Shown piece by piece: positions 47,879-49,037 of a DNA stretch of 49,037 bases. Source of the DNA: JACRLI01 sp035542815 (GTDB taxonomy: Bacteria > Eisenbacteria > RBG-16-71-46 > JACRLI01). The stretch lies in the NCBI GenBank assembly GCA_035542815.1, contig DATKKS010000015.1, positions 1 to 49,037 on the forward strand. Reading direction: 5' to 3'. The notes beneath the pieces were generated by a model that had not been told where the DNA came from, searched no databases, and worked only from the letters and a program-made list of their open reading frames with translations. A program made the position numbers and the translations under genes. Numbering within the stretch: the first letter of the stretch is position 1; every line of letters starts with the position of its first letter.

Positions 47879-49037
47879 TCACGCGCCCGGCGCGGCGGCC
47901 ACCGCAGACTCGCGGCCCTCGCGGGCGAACCAGCGGAAGAACACCACCGTCATGAAACCCCAGAACACCAGGCCCGCGGGAATCCACATCAGCAGCCCGC
48001 CCCACTGCTGGTCCTGCAGCGGCGAGAGCCCCAGGGCCCGCGGCGCGCCGGCGTACCAGGCGTAGAGCGGCGCGTCGGCCAGCGAGATGAGCGCCGCCAC
48101 GGTCATCATCGGCACCCCCAGCAGGAACAGGTACAGCATCTGCACGCCCTCGGGCGGCCGCGGCAGCTCCGGCGAGGGGCTCAGCACCGGCCACCACATC
48201 AGCACCGCGGCGGCCATGAACTGCAGGTGGGTGACGATGTGGACGTCGTGGTTGCGCATCATCAGCTCGTACAGCGGCACCGTGTGCCAGGCCATGATGG
48301 TCAGGCTGTAGACCGCGAACGCCGCCGCCGGGCGGGTGAGGCCGCGCGCCGCCGCCAGGAGCCAGCGCGGCCGCAACAGGGGCGACAGCAGCCAGCCCGG
48401 CGTGCCCAGGATCAGCAGCGGCGGCATGACCAGCGTGATCAGCAGGTGCTGCAGCATGTGCGCGCTGAAGAGGTAGTTGTCGCTGAGGTCGTGCAGCGGG
48501 CCGTTGAGGGCGAAGAACAGCACCACGAGGCCCGACAGGAACAGCGCCGCCCGGCCCCGCGGGAAGGCCGCCGGCACCGGCGCGCCGGGCGCGGCGGGAA
48601 GGCGCGCCGTCGGGGCCTCCCGGGCGGCGGCCGCGGCCACCGCGCCTCCGGCAGCGCGCACCCGCGCCGCCCGGTGCGGCCCCAGCCCCCACAAGTACAC
48701 GCCCGCCAGCAGCAGGACCCCGATCAGCACGCTGCGGTGGATCTCGAACGGCCACCACACGACCGGCACGGAGACGCGGGCCGGGTCGGGGTACAGCCGC
48801 GCGACGCGCAGGGCGCTCATCCCGCCCTTGCGGAACAGCTGCGCCCGGAGGGTCACCGTCCGCCCCACGTAGTCCAGCAGGCCCGCGTTGGGGTTCACGC
48901 CGTGACCGGCGGGGAGGATGGAGTAGAGATCACCGGAGCGGTCCAGGAAGGCCAGCGTGGCGCCTGCGCGGATGCCCAGGCGGGCGCACGCGACGTGGTC
49001 CGGGCCGCGCGAGCCGTGCTCGATGTAGCACTGGGGC
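47879..49037 (-). CDS. CtaG-family membrane protein with N-terminal extracytoplasmic domain (runs off window)
   Basis: At least 386 residues; the frame is open to the window edge. The N-terminal part begins QCYIEHGSRGPDHVACARLG and continues LAFLDRSGDLYSILPAGHGVNP, then LLDYVGRTVTLRAQLFRKGG, a small OB-fold-like domain often found on periplasmic proteins. It is followed by a membrane helix at about 95-115 and a caa3-CtaG domain with at least six helices (LHDLSDNYLFSAHMLQHLLITLVMPPLL, AWHTVPLYELMMRNHDVHIVTHLQFMAAAVLMWWPVL). CtaG proteins are linked to copper delivery to cytochrome c oxidase; the His-rich helix segments fit metal binding. The ATG at 48898 is internal; the frame continues without stop to 49037. 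Confidence 0.88.
   Translation of the reverse strand, partial: PQCYIEHGSRGPDHVACARLGIRAGATLAFLDRSGDLYSILPAGHGVNPNAGLLDYVGRTVTLRAQLFRKGGMSALRVARLYPDPARVSVPVVWWPFEIHRSVLIGVLLLAGVYLWGLGPHRAARVRAAGGAVAAAAAREAPTARLPAAPGAPVPAAFPRGRAALFLSGLVVLFFALNGPLHDLSDNYLFSAHMLQHLLITLVMPPLLILGTPGWLLSPLLRPRWLLAAARGLTRPAAAFAVYSLTIMAWHTVPLYELMMRNHDVHIVTHLQFMAAAVLMWWPVLSPSPELPRPPEGVQMLYLFLLGVPMMTVAALISLADAPLYAWYAGAPRALGLSPLQDQQWGGLLMWIPAGLVFWGFMTVVFFRWFAREGRESAVAAAPGA

Noticed and set aside
47862..47886. GC hairpin between the M48 and CtaG genes as a bidirectional terminator
   Set aside because: It overlaps the CtaG stop codon and has no U-tract on either strand; it could be coincidence in GC-rich DNA.

Overview
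The window is a GC-rich (about 70%) bacterial chromosome segment with mostly housekeeping and metabolic genes. I see no phage, insertion sequence, CRISPR array or plasmid gene. Two genes end in a FlgD-like/T9SS-like C-terminal sorting module (NPF motif, then YDVxGRxVR...PGxYFVRV...RLR). There is also a Ser/Thr kinase with a beta-propeller sensor domain. Together these suggest a member of the FCB group such as Candidatus Eisenbacteria. That assignment is inference; no rRNA is present to settle it.

Layout. 1-830 (minus): the start of tuf preceded by tRNA-Thr(UGU), tRNA-Tyr, tRNA-Gly and tRNA-Thr(GGU), the same order as the E. coli thrU-tyrU-glyT-thrT-tufB operon. 1094-5461 (minus): a secreted zinc peptidase and an envelope-stress unit of ECF sigma factor, zinc-finger anti-sigma and a PDZ/beta-solenoid/membrane protein. 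5952-8304 (plus): eno, a DinB-like protein and an FtsB/DivIC-like septum protein. 8326-9685: a VOC protein, initiator tRNA with promoter and terminator, and a frameshifted secreted-protein remnant. 9985-20793 (minus): AmpG-like MFS permease, Ser/Thr kinase, exported MsrB-MsrA fusion, pirin, acyl-CoA dehydrogenase and two APC amino-acid permeases. 21173-23543: a glycosyltransferase facing a dicarboxylate/glutamate symporter. 23646-26963 (minus): 3-hydroxyacyl-CoA dehydrogenase coupled to acetate kinase, and a deoxynucleoside-kinase-like protein.

27092-36310 (minus) is a ten-gene phenylacetate operon, transcribed paaA-B-C-D-G-H-J-Y-Z-F, with most junctions translationally coupled. It covers ring epoxidation, isomerisation, hydrolytic ring opening and beta-oxidation to acetyl-CoA and succinyl-CoA. 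It lacks the ligase paaK and the reductase paaE. 36459-39707 holds a methyltransferase divergent from a MocR-type regulator with a radical SAM gene behind it, separated by a region with repeated ATTGG/CCAAT boxes. 39715-44853 (minus): an M13 peptidase and a three-gene operon of a free-methionine-sulfoxide-reductase-like GAF protein, a cysteine-rich PAS histidine kinase and a lone receiver. 45159-49037: an M20 amidohydrolase, an M48 lipoprotein protease and a CtaG-family membrane protein that runs off the end.

There is no obvious new defence or mobile system. The best leads are the putative redox-signalling operon (41953-44853), the PDZ/solenoid protein under ECF control, the incomplete paa operon, the MocR operator region, and a set of promoters sharing TAGAAT with an unusual -35.
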